NCBI RefSeq assembly: GCF_017161405.1
Contig: NZ_CP071051.1
Location: 2,604,001 to 2,668,000 of the forward strand
Direction: 5' to 3'
DNA: 64,000 nucleotides
Origin: Leucobacter sp. CX169
GTDB taxonomy: Bacteria > Actinomycetota > Actinomycetes > Actinomycetales > Microbacteriaceae
Part shown: piece after piece, positions 1 to 10,296 of the stretch
Layout: each line of letters opens with the position of its first letter
How positions within the stretch are numbered: the first letter of the stretch is position 1
Made by a program: the position numbers and the translations under genes
Notes under the pieces: generated by a model
Told to the model about the DNA's origin: nothing
Database searches by the model: none
The model's input: the letters and a program-made list of their open reading frames with translations, nothing else

Positions 1-1846
<1,846 letters not shown>

Positions 1847-1848
1847 GT

Positions 1849-3243
1849 ATGGTCGCGAAACCGCTCACGCTGCGCGAGACCACTATCCCTGGACTCGTAC
1901 TGCTTGACCTCCCCGTTCACGGTGACAACCGCGGGTGGTTCAAAGAGAACTGGCAGCGCGAGAAGATGGTCGCGCTCGGATTGCCCGATTTCGGGCCGGT
2001 GCAGAACAACATTTCTTTCAACGACAAGGCCGGCGCCACCCGTGGCATTCATGCCGAGCCCTGGGATAAATTCGTCTCGGTCGCCACCGGAAAGATCTTC
2101 GGCGCTTGGGTTGACCTTCGCGAGGGCGACACTTTCGGCAAGGTGTTCACAGCTGAGCTCGGCCCCTCGACCGCCATCTTCGTTCCTCGAGGCGTCGGTA
2201 ACTCTTACCAGACGCTCGAAAACGACACTGCCTACGTGTACCTCGTGAACGCGCACTGGAGTGCGGAGGCACAGAGCGAGTACACCTTCCTCAACCTGGC
2301 CGACCCGACCGCGGCAATCACCTGGCCTATCCCCTTAGACGATGCGGAGCGTTCCGCAAAGGACCTCGCGCACCCCGAGCTCGGCGACGTTGTCCCGATG
2401 AAACCGAAACGCACTCTCGTGCTCGGCGCAAATGGTCAGCTTGGGCGCGCGCTACGCGAGCTGCTTCCAAATGCCGATTTCGCTGATCGCTCGCGGGTGA
2501 ATCTCGCGTCACCCGATGCCTTCGCCGGTATTCGGTTCGCTGACTACGACACGATTGTGAACGCCGCCGCCTACACAAAGGTCGACGACGCCGAGACAGA
2601 TTCCGGCCGCGTTGTGGCATGGGCGGCGAACGTGACCGGTGTCGCCCGGCTGGCGAAGGCGGCTACAGAACACGGCATCACACTCGTGCACGTCTCGAGC
2701 GACTATGTGTTTGATGGTGCGCAGGACATGTACACCGAGGAGGACGCATTCGCTCCGCTCGGCGTCTACGGCCAAACTAAGGCCGCGGGCGATGCCCTTG
2801 TCTCGACAGTCCCTCGCCACTATATTGTGCGAACGAGCTGGGTAATTGGCGACGGGAACAATTTCGTTCGCACCATGCACTCGCTTGCCGAGCGAGGCAT
2901 CGACCCGAGCGTCGTCGATGATCAGATTGGCCGGTTGAGTTTCACCGAGGACATCGCGGCGGGCATCGCGCACCTACTTCGGTCGCGCCCGGAGTTTGGC
3001 GTCTACAACCTGACGAACGAGGGCCCGTCAATGTCGTGGGCCGAGGTCGCAAGACTTGTCTATGCGGCGTCTGGCCACAACCCTGCTCGCGTCAGGGGGG
3101 TCAGCACAGCGGAGTACTTTGCCGGCAAGCAGGTTGCGCCTCGCCCCTTGAACAGCACTCTCTCGCTCGGAAAGATCGAGGCCGCAGGTTTCATTCCTCG
3201 CGAAGCATCGGCCGCTTTGTCGAGCTACGTTTCAACACTCTAG
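1849..3243 (+). CDS. Fused dTDP-4-dehydrorhamnose 3,5-epimerase / dTDP-4-dehydrorhamnose reductase
   Basis: This single 464-residue protein carries the last two steps of dTDP-L-rhamnose synthesis. Residues 1 to about 180 are an RmlC cupin epimerase (GIHAEPWDKFV and the following FGAWVDLREG core). From about residue 185 an RmlD reductase begins at MKPKRTLVLG with GANGQLG as the NADPH-binding motif and YGQTK as the YxxxK catalytic pair. No stop or frameshift separates the two parts. The start ATG 1849 follows the rmlB stop directly; the same frame is open upstream inside rmlB but encodes nothing recognisable. Such fusions are known in some actinobacteria. Rhamnose made here is probably used by the glycosyltransferase upstream. 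Confidence 0.92.
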   Translation: MVAKPLTLRETTIPGLVLLDLPVHGDNRGWFKENWQREKMVALGLPDFGPVQNNISFNDKAGATRGIHAEPWDKFVSVATGKIFGAWVDLREGDTFGKVFTAELGPSTAIFVPRGVGNSYQTLENDTAYVYLVNAHWSAEAQSEYTFLNLADPTAAITWPIPLDDAERSAKDLAHPELGDVVPMKPKRTLVLGANGQLGRALRELLPNADFADRSRVNLASPDAFAGIRFADYDTIVNAAAYTKVDDAETDSGRVVAWAANVTGVARLAKAATEHGITLVHVSSDYVFDGAQDMYTEEDAFAPLGVYGQTKAAGDALVSTVPRHYIVRTSWVIGDGNNFVRTMHSLAERGIDPSVVDDQIGRLSFTEDIAAGIAHLLRSRPEFGVYNLTNEGPSMSWAEVARLVYAASGHNPARVRGVSTAEYFAGKQVAPRPLNSTLSLGKIEAAGFIPREASAALSSYVSTL

Positions 3244-3251
3244 AACAGAAG

Positions 3252-3299
3252 AACGCCACCCCGGTCAGACCTCACAGTACGGCCAGGGTGGCGTTTTTT
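3252..3299 (+). terminator. Rho-independent terminator of the rml operon
   Basis: A perfect 10-bp stem, AACGCCACCC at 3252-3261 with GGGTGGCGTT at 3286-3295, has a 24-base loop and runs into six T's (3294-3299). It starts nine bases after the rmlCD stop. It may also insulate the broken gene that ends at 3313 on the other strand. Confidence 0.9.
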
Positions 3300-3312
3300 C
3301 GCCAGCGGCAGA

Positions 3313-4900
3313 TTACCCGCGCACCTCAACGGTCGGCCCGGCAGTCGGGTTCCAGAGTGTGCGGTAAAGGTTGGCTGAGCGGGATTCCACCATCTCGATA
3401 CATCGATCACTCGTCAGAGCAAGCACGCTTTCCGTCGCGGGTTCGACCGACGCGAGCTGCACCGACACACCGATGCCTGCGTTCTTGTCGGCTCGACCCA
3501 AGTCCGAAAGATCGAATGTAGTGCCGTATGTACTCAGCTCATCGATGCGATGTCGGGCGATCGTCACACCGTCCGGGCCACATAGCCGGTTGAAGAGGGA
3601 GTGGTCTGGATTCCCCGCCGGCTCGTCCCAAAAAGCACCACCTTCTGCGAGCATATTCTGGAGATCTCCGGTCAGGACGACGATGGCGTCTTCTAGGTAG
3701 TCCGTCTCTTCGAGATACGTCACGAAGCCGGCTGCCTGCTCCATGGCGCTACGAACCACGGAGGTCATTTCGGCCTCCGTGGCCAGCGGGCAGTGGTCAA
3801 ACAGGTGCGCTGGCTCATGCAAATCGAGAGTGAGCATCGTCAGGTCAAACGGCTGGCCTGCATCATGGAGCCCGGTCACCTCATCCTTCGCCTGCTCCAT
3901 AGATGCGCGATCGGACAGACCCCAAGGGCTGACTTCTGTCTCGCCCGACTTCTCCCCGTATTGAAAATCCTTCAATTCGTCATAGCCGTGGCAGCGTAAG
4001 AGAGTACGTCGCCAGCAAGTGACCCCCAGGCAGGTACGCATCATTTTCAGCGCCAATCTCATTTGCATTAATGTCGTTCTCACCCACACCAGCTCCCCTC
4101 AAAGGAAAGCCACGCTCAGTCCCGACGATGCCGGCCTTCGTCCATCCGCCACCCGGATACTGTTCGAGCGCCGGAATGCTCTCCCCGCCGGCAGTAGCCT
4201 GCTCAATCTGAGCAAGCATGCTCTCTTCAGGGAGCGAGTCATCAGCGAGTGCCGTTTCGATCGACTCCATAAAAATGACCACAAGGTTCTTGGGCATCTC
4301 TGCCGTGTCTTGCGAAATAGCGAGTTCCTATGCGTCAACCTCGGGCACCAAGTAGCGCTTATCCATCAAGAGGTTCGTAGTTATCGAGCGAGTGCATTGT
4401 GGCAGGCCTACCACCTGCACGAATACCGCGAAGCTCATGACCGACATAACGTTTGAGAACACGGCAGGAGCCCAGCGGCGAGGCTTGACCCGATCCGCGC
4501 CAGCGCGAAGGGTCCGACCCAGTACGGTGCACTTTGGCGCAACGGCATAGTCACGCGGCCTGCGACGTCGAAGCACCCTCGCGAACAGGAACACCAAGAA
4601 ACACGACTACGAGCGGGATCACCAGCGCCTGCCACACCAACGTGCTGATATAGCCGCTCTCCGCGCCGGTCGTCTCCGCACCTCACGCTCCGAGAAGGTG
4701 CATGGGCATCTGGTCAACCGAGATGAGGCCGAAGGTGCGCCGGATCCAGTTCGCGGACACGCTGAGGACCGCGCCGACCCAGCCAACCGGGCAACGACCA
4801 TCACTCAAACAGCCACGCGCAAATATGACTTGCGCTCGGCTGTCACATCGCCAAGCGTCGTCTGCCCCAAGTTGATACTCACGAGTATTGGTTCGTCTCC
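3313..4900 (-). pseudogene. Broken phosphoglycerol transferase / sulfatase-type gene (MdoB/LtaS-like)
   Basis: Pieces of one protein lie in order on the minus strand but in several frames. The N-terminal membrane part includes VSANWIRRTFGLISVDQM near 4770-4700, then an in-frame TGA, then GYISTLVWQALVIPLVVVF. A frameshift near 4590 leads to LVFLFARVLRRRR. An in-frame TAG occurs at 4328-4330, just before MPKNLVVIFMESIE, which holds the usual metal-binding Glu, and GWTKAG. Near 4010 the frame changes again and about 25 codons seem lost before HGYDELKDF. The C-terminal sulfatase-like part (TLDLHEPAH, VVLTGD) continues to 3313. The intact enzyme would transfer glycerol phosphate to an extracellular polymer. 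With at least two stops and two frameshifts it cannot make a full product. Confidence 0.85.
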
Positions 4901-4998
4901 GCCTAACGACCCGTCACCGAGCGTTCTGGAATAGTTCACGCAAGGAACAGCCGCCTATGGATCATCCTGTGCGTCAGGTTGAACTGGGACCTGCGCCA

Positions 4999-6390
4999 CT
5001 ATTCCGCCGGCGGCGGTGAGGCCGCCGCAATCCCGTTCAGCACCAGCTGATGAATCTGGGCGTAGTCCGGGTATTCCGGGTCCACCTCGGGTGGTGTGAG
5101 TTGCACGTTCACCGGCGTGTGATTCTTTGCCTTCGAGGCCAGGTCCACGAACCGTCCCAGCATCGATTCCGGGATGTCCGTCTCGACCAGGTTCGTTCCC
5201 GCCGCCGCGAGCTCTTGGAAGCGCATCAACACATTTGCCGGGTTCGCCTGGGCCAAGATCGCAGCCTGCAGCTCACGCTGGCGGTCCATGCGGTCATAGT
5301 CGCCGCGCGCCGAGCCATAGCGTGAACGGGCGTACCACTCGGCAGTGAACCCATCCATCGTTTGTAGGCCCGGCTCGATCCAGCCGACAACCCCGTAAAG
5401 TTCGCCCGTGTTCTCATCGATCTGGCCGCCGATGGGCAGCTGCTCCTTGACGTCGATCTGCACGCCGCCCAGCGCATCGATGAGCTTCGCGAAACCCTCC
5501 ATATCGATCAGTACATAGAACTGCACCTCAAGGCCCGTCGCACCAGACACCGCGTCCTTGGTCGCTTCAATGCCGGGCGATGAGCCGCGCGAAGTCGCGT
5601 CCGGGTACAGCTCGGGCGTGAAGAACTCAGCCTCCGCGTAAACCCCATTGAGGTAGCACAGACCGATGTTGCAACCCCAGTCGGCGCCAAACCCGCTCGG
5701 GTGCGCCGCGTACATCGGAGAGGTCTCGGGGAATGGCATGTTCTGCAGCTCGCGGGGCAGACCCACCACCACAGACTGTCCCGTCTCGGCATCGACGCTG
5801 ATCAGCGAGATGCTGTCGGGGCGCAGGCCCTCGCGGTCGGCACCAGCGTCGGTGCCCAACAGCAAGATGTTATATCGACCATCGACCGGCGCAACGGCGG
5901 GCGCTCCCCCGCCAAAAATGGAAGAGATCGCCGCGCGGCCCGCGCCGACGGCGGTCGAGGCCCACACGGCACCCACCGAGGGCACGACGGTCAGCAGGAT
6001 CGAAAGAATGGCGATCGGCAGCCGCCACTTCTTCGCCACACGGGGGATGCGCGCAAGCTTCAAAGTATTGAATCCGAGCACGAGCCAAAAGATCGCGTAG
6101 GCGATGAGCAGCCCCTGCAGCAGCAGGAGCACGATGGTGTTGGTCGCGATCGTGAGGGTGAAAGTGCGCGCGACGAAAAAGCCGACGGCGGCGAGCAGGA
6201 GCAGGCCAATCAGGGTGAAAGTGATGCCGAGCCCAAAGCGCCCAAGCTTCTTGCTCCCGGCGAGCACCTGCGCGCTGCCCGGTAGGAAGAACCCGAGCAC
6301 GACGAGCCAGCGGGCCCGCTTCGTCATAAGCGGCGCCGAGCCTGCATCAGGGTGGCGCAGCGGGCGCTCGAGATCCAGCGTCGCGCTCAC
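4999..6390 (-). CDS. LytR-CpsA-Psr (LCP) family cell-wall polymer ligase
   Basis: LCP proteins move secondary polymers from lipid carriers to peptidoglycan on the outer face of the membrane. The N-terminal third has a short cytoplasmic PLRHPD segment and several hydrophobic spans (around residues 25-45, 50-80, 85-115, 125-160). The LCP domain begins near YNILLLGTDAGADREGLRPDSI and continues through GLPREL and the Arg/Asp-rich YARSRYGSARGDYDRMDRQRE. The start GTG at 6390 overlaps the galE stop in a GTGA, giving 463 residues; an ATG at 6429 in the same frame lies inside galE and is less likely. It is probably cotranslated with galE, and its neighbours suggest it attaches a galactose- or rhamnose-containing polymer. 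Confidence 0.9.
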   Translation of the reverse strand: MSATLDLERPLRHPDAGSAPLMTKRARWLVVLGFFLPGSAQVLAGSKKLGRFGLGITFTLIGLLLLAAVGFFVARTFTLTIATNTIVLLLLQGLLIAYAIFWLVLGFNTLKLARIPRVAKKWRLPIAILSILLTVVPSVGAVWASTAVGAGRAAISSIFGGGAPAVAPVDGRYNILLLGTDAGADREGLRPDSISLISVDAETGQSVVVGLPRELQNMPFPETSPMYAAHPSGFGADWGCNIGLCYLNGVYAEAEFFTPELYPDATSRGSSPGIEATKDAVSGATGLEVQFYVLIDMEGFAKLIDALGGVQIDVKEQLPIGGQIDENTGELYGVVGWIEPGLQTMDGFTAEWYARSRYGSARGDYDRMDRQRELQAAILAQANPANVLMRFQELAAAGTNLVETDIPESMLGRFVDLASKAKNHTPVNVQLTPPEVDPEYPDYAQIHQLVLNGIAAASPPPAE

Positions 6391-7400
6391 GCGTCGTACC
6401 CCATGGGGTTCGCTGACTGCCACGTCCATGCATCTCTGCAGGCATCGTCAAGCGTGCGGGTCGCGCGCCAGCCAAGCTCGGCATTCGCTAGCGCAGGATC
6501 TGCAATGACGACGGCCACGTCCCCCGGGCGTCGCGCAACCTGGTCGAACGGAATTTCACGGCCCGAGGCGCGTTCAAACGCGCGAACCGCCTGGAGCACG
6601 CTTGAACCGATGCCTGAGCCCAGGTTGTAGGTGCGCACCCCCGCCTCGGCGCGCTCGAGTGCGGCGACGTGTCCCTCTGCGAGATCCATCACGTGAATGT
6701 AGTCGCGCACGCCGGTGCCATCCGGAGTGTCGTAGTCGCTGCCAAACACCGCGAGGCGCTCGCGGCGACCCGAGGCAACCTGCGCCACGTAGGGCATAAG
6801 GTTATTGGGTGTTCCCTTTGGATCTTCACCGATCTTCCCTGAGGCGTGAGCGCCCACCGGGTTGAAATAGCGCAGCAGAGTCGCCGCCAGCTCTGGCCGG
6901 GCGATCTGAGCGTCACGAATTATCTGCTCGTTCATGAACTTCGACCAGCCATAGGGGTTGGTCAGTCCGACCCCAACCGCGTGGCTCTCCGAAATGGTCG
7001 GAGTCTGCGGGTCACCGTAGACCGTCGCAGATGAGCTAAACACGAGCGTGTCAACTCCGCGCTCTTCCATGAGATCGAGCAGGGTGATGGTCGAGTCGAG
7101 GTTCACCCGGTAGTAGCGAGACGGCTGCGCGGCTGACTCCCCCACCGCCTTCAATCCAGCGAAGTGCACGACCGCATCGAAGTCGATGCCCGTAAGTGCC
7201 TCCCGCGCGGCCGCCAGGTCAGTGAGATCTGCCCGAACTGACGTCACTTCACGACCCGCGAGCTCGGCGACACGACGGGTCGCCTCAGGCGAGCCGTTCG
7301 AATAGTCGTCGAGCACAACGACGTCATGCCCGCGCTCGAGCAGCACGAGCGCGGTGTGCGAGCCGATGTAGCCGGCGCCGCCAGTGAGGAGTACACGCAT
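6387..7400 (-). CDS. galE: UDP-glucose 4-epimerase
   Basis: This enzyme interconverts UDP-glucose and UDP-galactose. The product of 337 residues has the family length. It begins MRVLLTGGAGYIGSH with the NAD-binding motif, followed by SSSATVYG carrying the catalytic Ser/Thr region and YGWSK as the YxxxK pair. The ATG at 7400 is the family start although no clear ribosome-binding site precedes it, so the message may be leaderless or start close by; the frame is open to 7508. The 3' end overlaps the LCP gene by four bases, linking UDP-galactose supply with polymer attachment. Confidence 0.95.
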   Translation of the reverse strand: MRVLLTGGAGYIGSHTALVLLERGHDVVVLDDYSNGSPEATRRVAELAGREVTSVRADLTDLAAAREALTGIDFDAVVHFAGLKAVGESAAQPSRYYRVNLDSTITLLDLMEERGVDTLVFSSSATVYGDPQTPTISESHAVGVGLTNPYGWSKFMNEQIIRDAQIARPELAATLLRYFNPVGAHASGKIGEDPKGTPNNLMPYVAQVASGRRERLAVFGSDYDTPDGTGVRDYIHVMDLAEGHVAALERAEAGVRTYNLGSGIGSSVLQAVRAFERASGREIPFDQVARRPGDVAVVIADPALANAELGWRATRTLDDACRDAWTWQSANPMGYDA

Positions 7401-7576
7401 GAGGACAAGGCTAACCTTGCAACGGGCGCGACTTGCTGCGGAACCGCCGATTGCTGCCGACGCGCTGGGAACTTGGTCACAATTCGCGATGATCCCGCTC
7501 AGAGTCATCGGGCGCGCTTCGGCGGGCCATAGACTTGAGATTCAGTCCAGAATCTGTGGAACGAAAGGGGCGAGTG

Positions 7577-8665
7577 ATGGCAACTCTGACCCTCATCGGT
7601 GAACCGTTTCCCGATGCGGACCTGGTCGCCAGCCTCACTGCCGTTCAAGATCTCGCGCTTGCCCTCGCCGGGTCGACTCCCCGCGGTTGCGGCGTCGAGA
7701 TGCTGGTGGGTCGCACGTCGACTCCCCCCGAGCTGAATCACCCTAATCTGACGGTGCACCGCATGCAGCTCCCGGCCTCCGCGCTCCCGGTGATGTGGCA
7801 AAGCGGCACAGCAGCCCGCTCGCTCGATGGCGCACTCGTGCACTCCCTCACCGCAATGGCGCCGCTTCGCTCGCGCGAAGACGAGTCGCAGTCGACTATC
7901 ACTATCCCTCACGCCCTCCCGTGGGAAGCGCCCGAGTGCATGCCCGGCCAGACCGCGCGCCTCATGCGCGCGTTCACCCGCCGCGCGATGCGCCACGCAG
8001 ACCTCATCATCACGCCGACCCACGCGGTCGCCGAGGTGCTCCGCGGCGTGTACGGGTCGAACGCCCCGATCCGGGTCGTACCGCTCGCCGCACCCTCGAG
8101 CTTCCTGCGCCCGAAAGACGCCGACGCGCGCCGCGCCGCCCTCGGCCTGCCCGAGCGCTACATCCTGACCTCGGCGTCGCAGGCTGAGCACTGCCGGCTC
8201 GACTGGATCTTGGATGCCCTCGAGGCCTCCCCCGAACTTCCCGACCTCGTCGTCCTCGGCACACCTCCCGAGGCGAAAGGCGCCGAAGAGGCGCCCGCGC
8301 GCCCGCGGCTTGACGGACGCGTGCACTACGTCTCGGTCGATGAGCAGGACAACGTGGGCGTCGCGATCTCCGGCGCGCTGCTGCTCGTACAGCCGCAGAT
8401 CTCGGTCGGCTCCGGCTACGTCGAGCACGGCGCGCTCGCCCAGGGCGTCCCGATCCTGCACGCCAGCATCGCCGGTACCGCGGAAATCGCGCTCGACGGC
8501 GGAGTCGCCTTCACCGACGCTGCTGACCTGCTGCGCACGCTGAACGAGCTCTGCTCAAACGAGTCAGCCCGCGGTCGCCTCGCGCTCCTGGCCGAGGATC
8601 GCGGCCGCACCTTCACCTGGCGCAGCACCGCCTGGCACCTCTGGGAACTGCACGCCGACCTCTAG
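7577..8665 (+). CDS. Glycosyltransferase, GT4-like (GT-B fold)
   Basis: The product is a 362-residue cytoplasmic glycosyltransferase. The middle region PHALPWEAPE..., then HADLIITPTHAVAEVL and IRVVPLAAPSSFLRP, resembles the linker between the two Rossmann domains of group 1 (mannosyltransferase-type) enzymes. The C-terminal half has LVQPQISVGSGYVEHGALAQGVPIL, matching the nucleotide-sugar binding segment, although the usual EGFG is replaced. GAAAGGGG (7563-7570) precedes ATG 7577; GTG 7574 is an alternative. It is divergent from galE, with about 175 bp between them. Its 3' end overlaps the HNH gene on the opposite strand. Donor and acceptor are unknown. Confidence 0.8.
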   Translation: MATLTLIGEPFPDADLVASLTAVQDLALALAGSTPRGCGVEMLVGRTSTPPELNHPNLTVHRMQLPASALPVMWQSGTAARSLDGALVHSLTAMAPLRSREDESQSTITIPHALPWEAPECMPGQTARLMRAFTRRAMRHADLIITPTHAVAEVLRGVYGSNAPIRVVPLAAPSSFLRPKDADARRAALGLPERYILTSASQAEHCRLDWILDALEASPELPDLVVLGTPPEAKGAEEAPARPRLDGRVHYVSVDEQDNVGVAISGALLLVQPQISVGSGYVEHGALAQGVPILHASIAGTAEIALDGGVAFTDAADLLRTLNELCSNESARGRLALLAEDRGRTFTWRSTAWHLWELHADL

Positions 8666-9025
8666 GTCAACCGCAGCCTGCTCAGCGGCACGCAACACCG
8701 CGAGCGCCTCCACCCAGCGCCGCAGGAACAGAGGTTCGTCCCGGCGCCGACTGCGCATCCACGACGTTACCTCGCTGTTGGACTTGCTCGCGTTGCACGA
8801 CCTGCACGCGGGCACCACATTCTCAAGCGTGTACCGGCCACCGCGCGAGATGGGCAGCACGCAGTCCTTCTGCAGTGCGTCGTCGAGGGCACCGCAATAG
8901 GCGCACCCGCCCCACGCCGAGAGAATGTCGTCCCACTGCGCGAGCGTCAGGTCGTTGTCAGCCGCGGCGACCCGCTTCGTCCGCCGGCGCTGGGCGCGAG
9001 CGCGACGGCTCTGCGAGACAGCCAT
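8564..9025 (-). CDS. HNH endonuclease family protein
   Basis: This 153-residue protein has a basic N-terminus (MAVSQSRRARAQRRRTKR). The HNH-type fold core follows: CAYCG, then LPISRGGRYTLENVVPACRSCNASKSN, with two CxxC zinc knuckles and the central acidic/Asn residues. The first position of the classical H-N-H is not clearly a His here (VLPISRGG), so nuclease activity is uncertain. It starts 11 bases after purE and is probably cotranscribed with it. The last 34 codons overlap the convergent glycosyltransferase gene, and that C-terminal tail has no recognisable fold. Confidence 0.75.
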   Translation of the reverse strand: MAVSQSRRARAQRRRTKRVAAADNDLTLAQWDDILSAWGGCAYCGALDDALQKDCVLPISRGGRYTLENVVPACRSCNASKSNSEVTSWMRSRRRDEPLFLRRWVEALAVLRAAEQAAVDLEVGVQFPEVPGGAAPGEGAAAILGQEREATAG

Positions 9026-9036
9026 GGCCCTGCGGC

Positions 9037-9558
9037 CTACGCCTCTTCCGCGACCCGCAGCTGCAGAGCGGCGTCCTTCGTCTCGACCATCTCGGCGAGG
9101 CCCGCCGCATAGGCGTCCAGCTTCGCGGTCAGTTCAGGGTCACCCGAGCCCAGGATCCGGGCCGCCAGCAGCCCAGCGTTCTTCGCGCCCCCGATCGACA
9201 CGGTCGCGACCGGGATGCCGCCGGGCATCTGCACGATCGACAGCAGCGAGTCCATACCGTCGAGGCGCGACAGCGGCACGGGCACGCCGATCACGGGGAG
9301 GCTCGTCAGCGAGGCGACCATGCCCGGCAGATGCGCGGCACCGCCGGCGCCGGCGATGATGACGCGCAGCCCGCGGCTCGCCGCCTCACGGCCGTAGCTC
9401 ATCATCTTCTCGGGCGTGCGGTGCGCGCTCACGACCTGCACCTCGTGCGGGATGCCAAATTCGCGAAGGGCCGCGACGGCCTCGCTCATCACGTTCCAGT
9501 CCGAATCGGACCCCATGATGACGCCGACAAGGGGACTCTGCGTGGTGCGATCGCTCAT
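9037..9558 (-). CDS. purE: N5-carboxyaminoimidazole ribonucleotide mutase
   Basis: PurE converts N5-CAIR to CAIR in purine synthesis, acting after PurK, whose gene lies about 2.4 kb upstream on the same strand. The 173-residue protein has the class I motifs GSDSDWNVM for substrate phosphate binding, SAHRTPE with the catalytic His, and [11 protein letters not shown]. The start ATG 9558 gives [24 protein letters not shown]1801 gene and a permease separate it from purK, so the usual purK-purE adjacency is broken. Confidence 0.95.
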   Translation of the reverse strand: MSDRTTQSPLVGVIMGSDSDWNVMSEAVAALREFGIPHEVQVVSAHRTPEKMMSYGREAASRGLRVIIAGAGGAAHLPGMVASLTSLPVIGVPVPLSRLDGMDSLLSIVQMPGGIPVATVSIGGAKNAGLLAARILGSGDPELTAKLDAYAAGLAEMVETKDAALQLRVAEEA

Positions 9559-9601
9559 GGCTCCATCGTAGCGGCGGGGGCCGCGCGGGCTGGCGTCATC
9601 C

Positions 9602-10045
9602 TCAACCGACCGCGCGCTTCACCAGCTCGCCGAGGGCCGACTCGGCCGCCGCGTCCATCTCGGCCAGCGCGTACGAGGTGGGCCACATGCCACCCGCGAC
9701 ATCAAGATTCGCCGCCGCGCTGAACCCGAAGGTGGAGTACCGCTCCTTGTCGTCAAGCCCACTGCGGAAGAAGCAGACGACCTTGCCCGCCCGCGCATAC
9801 CCCGGCTGCCCGTAGTACAGCTTGGGCGCCAGTTCGGGGGCGGCCTCGCCCACGATCGCGTGTACCCGCTCGGCGAGCTCGCGATCCGGCGACTGCATGG
9901 CGGCAATCTTCTCGAGCACCGCCTTCTCCTCCGCGGCCGCCTTCTCGGCGCCCCGCGCCGTGCGGGCCTCGTTCTTGAGCTCCTGCGCCCGCGCCTTCAT
10001 CGCCGCACGTTCCTCCGCCGAGAATCCGTTCGTTGTGCCCGCCAT
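9602..10045 (-). CDS. DUF1801 domain protein
   Basis: The protein has 147 residues. The first 55 are charged and predicted helical ([37 protein letters not shown]). A DUF1801-like domain follows ([30 protein letters not shown] and then YSTFGFS). Members of this family include YdhG-like proteins; a role in iron handling has been suggested for relatives but is not established here. It lies 43 bases upstream of purE on the same strand and may share its transcript. ATG 10045 is the only well-placed start. Confidence 0.75.
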   Translation of the reverse strand: MAGTTNGFSAEERAAMKARAQELKNEARTARGAEKAAAEEKAVLEKIAAMQSPDRELAERVHAIVGEAAPELAPKLYYGQPGYARAGKVVCFFRSGLDDKERYSTFGFSAAANLDVAGGMWPTSYALAEMDAAAESALGELVKRAVG

Positions 10046-10143
10046 GATCTGCCCTTTCGCCGTGGTGACTTGAGTGCTTCCACGCTAGCGAGCATTCGGG
10101 CCGTGTGGCTTCTCGATTCATGATCCGCCCCGCCGCGCCGCGC

Positions 10144-10211
10144 TCACACTTCCCGGAGCAATCTCACTTCCCGGAGGCCGTGCGTCCCATTTCGGGCTCC
10201 GGGAAGTGTGA
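10144..10211. repeat. 16-bp perfect inverted repeat with an extra internal copy
   Basis: TCACACTTCCCGGAGC (10144-10159) and its exact reverse complement (10196-10211) flank a 36-base centre. The centre holds a second near-copy of the left arm, TCTCACTTCCCGGAGG (10162-10177, 14 of 16 matches). The element sits in the 251-bp gap between the permease stop and the DUF1801 start. No T-run follows, so it is not a classical terminator. Confidence 0.8.
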
Positions 10212-10296
10212 TCGCGCAGAGACCTGCGGCGTTCGGCCCTGCCCGGCCAGCGGGGCCCGCGCCAACCTCTCGCGGGCCCCGCACTTCCAGAGAGCG

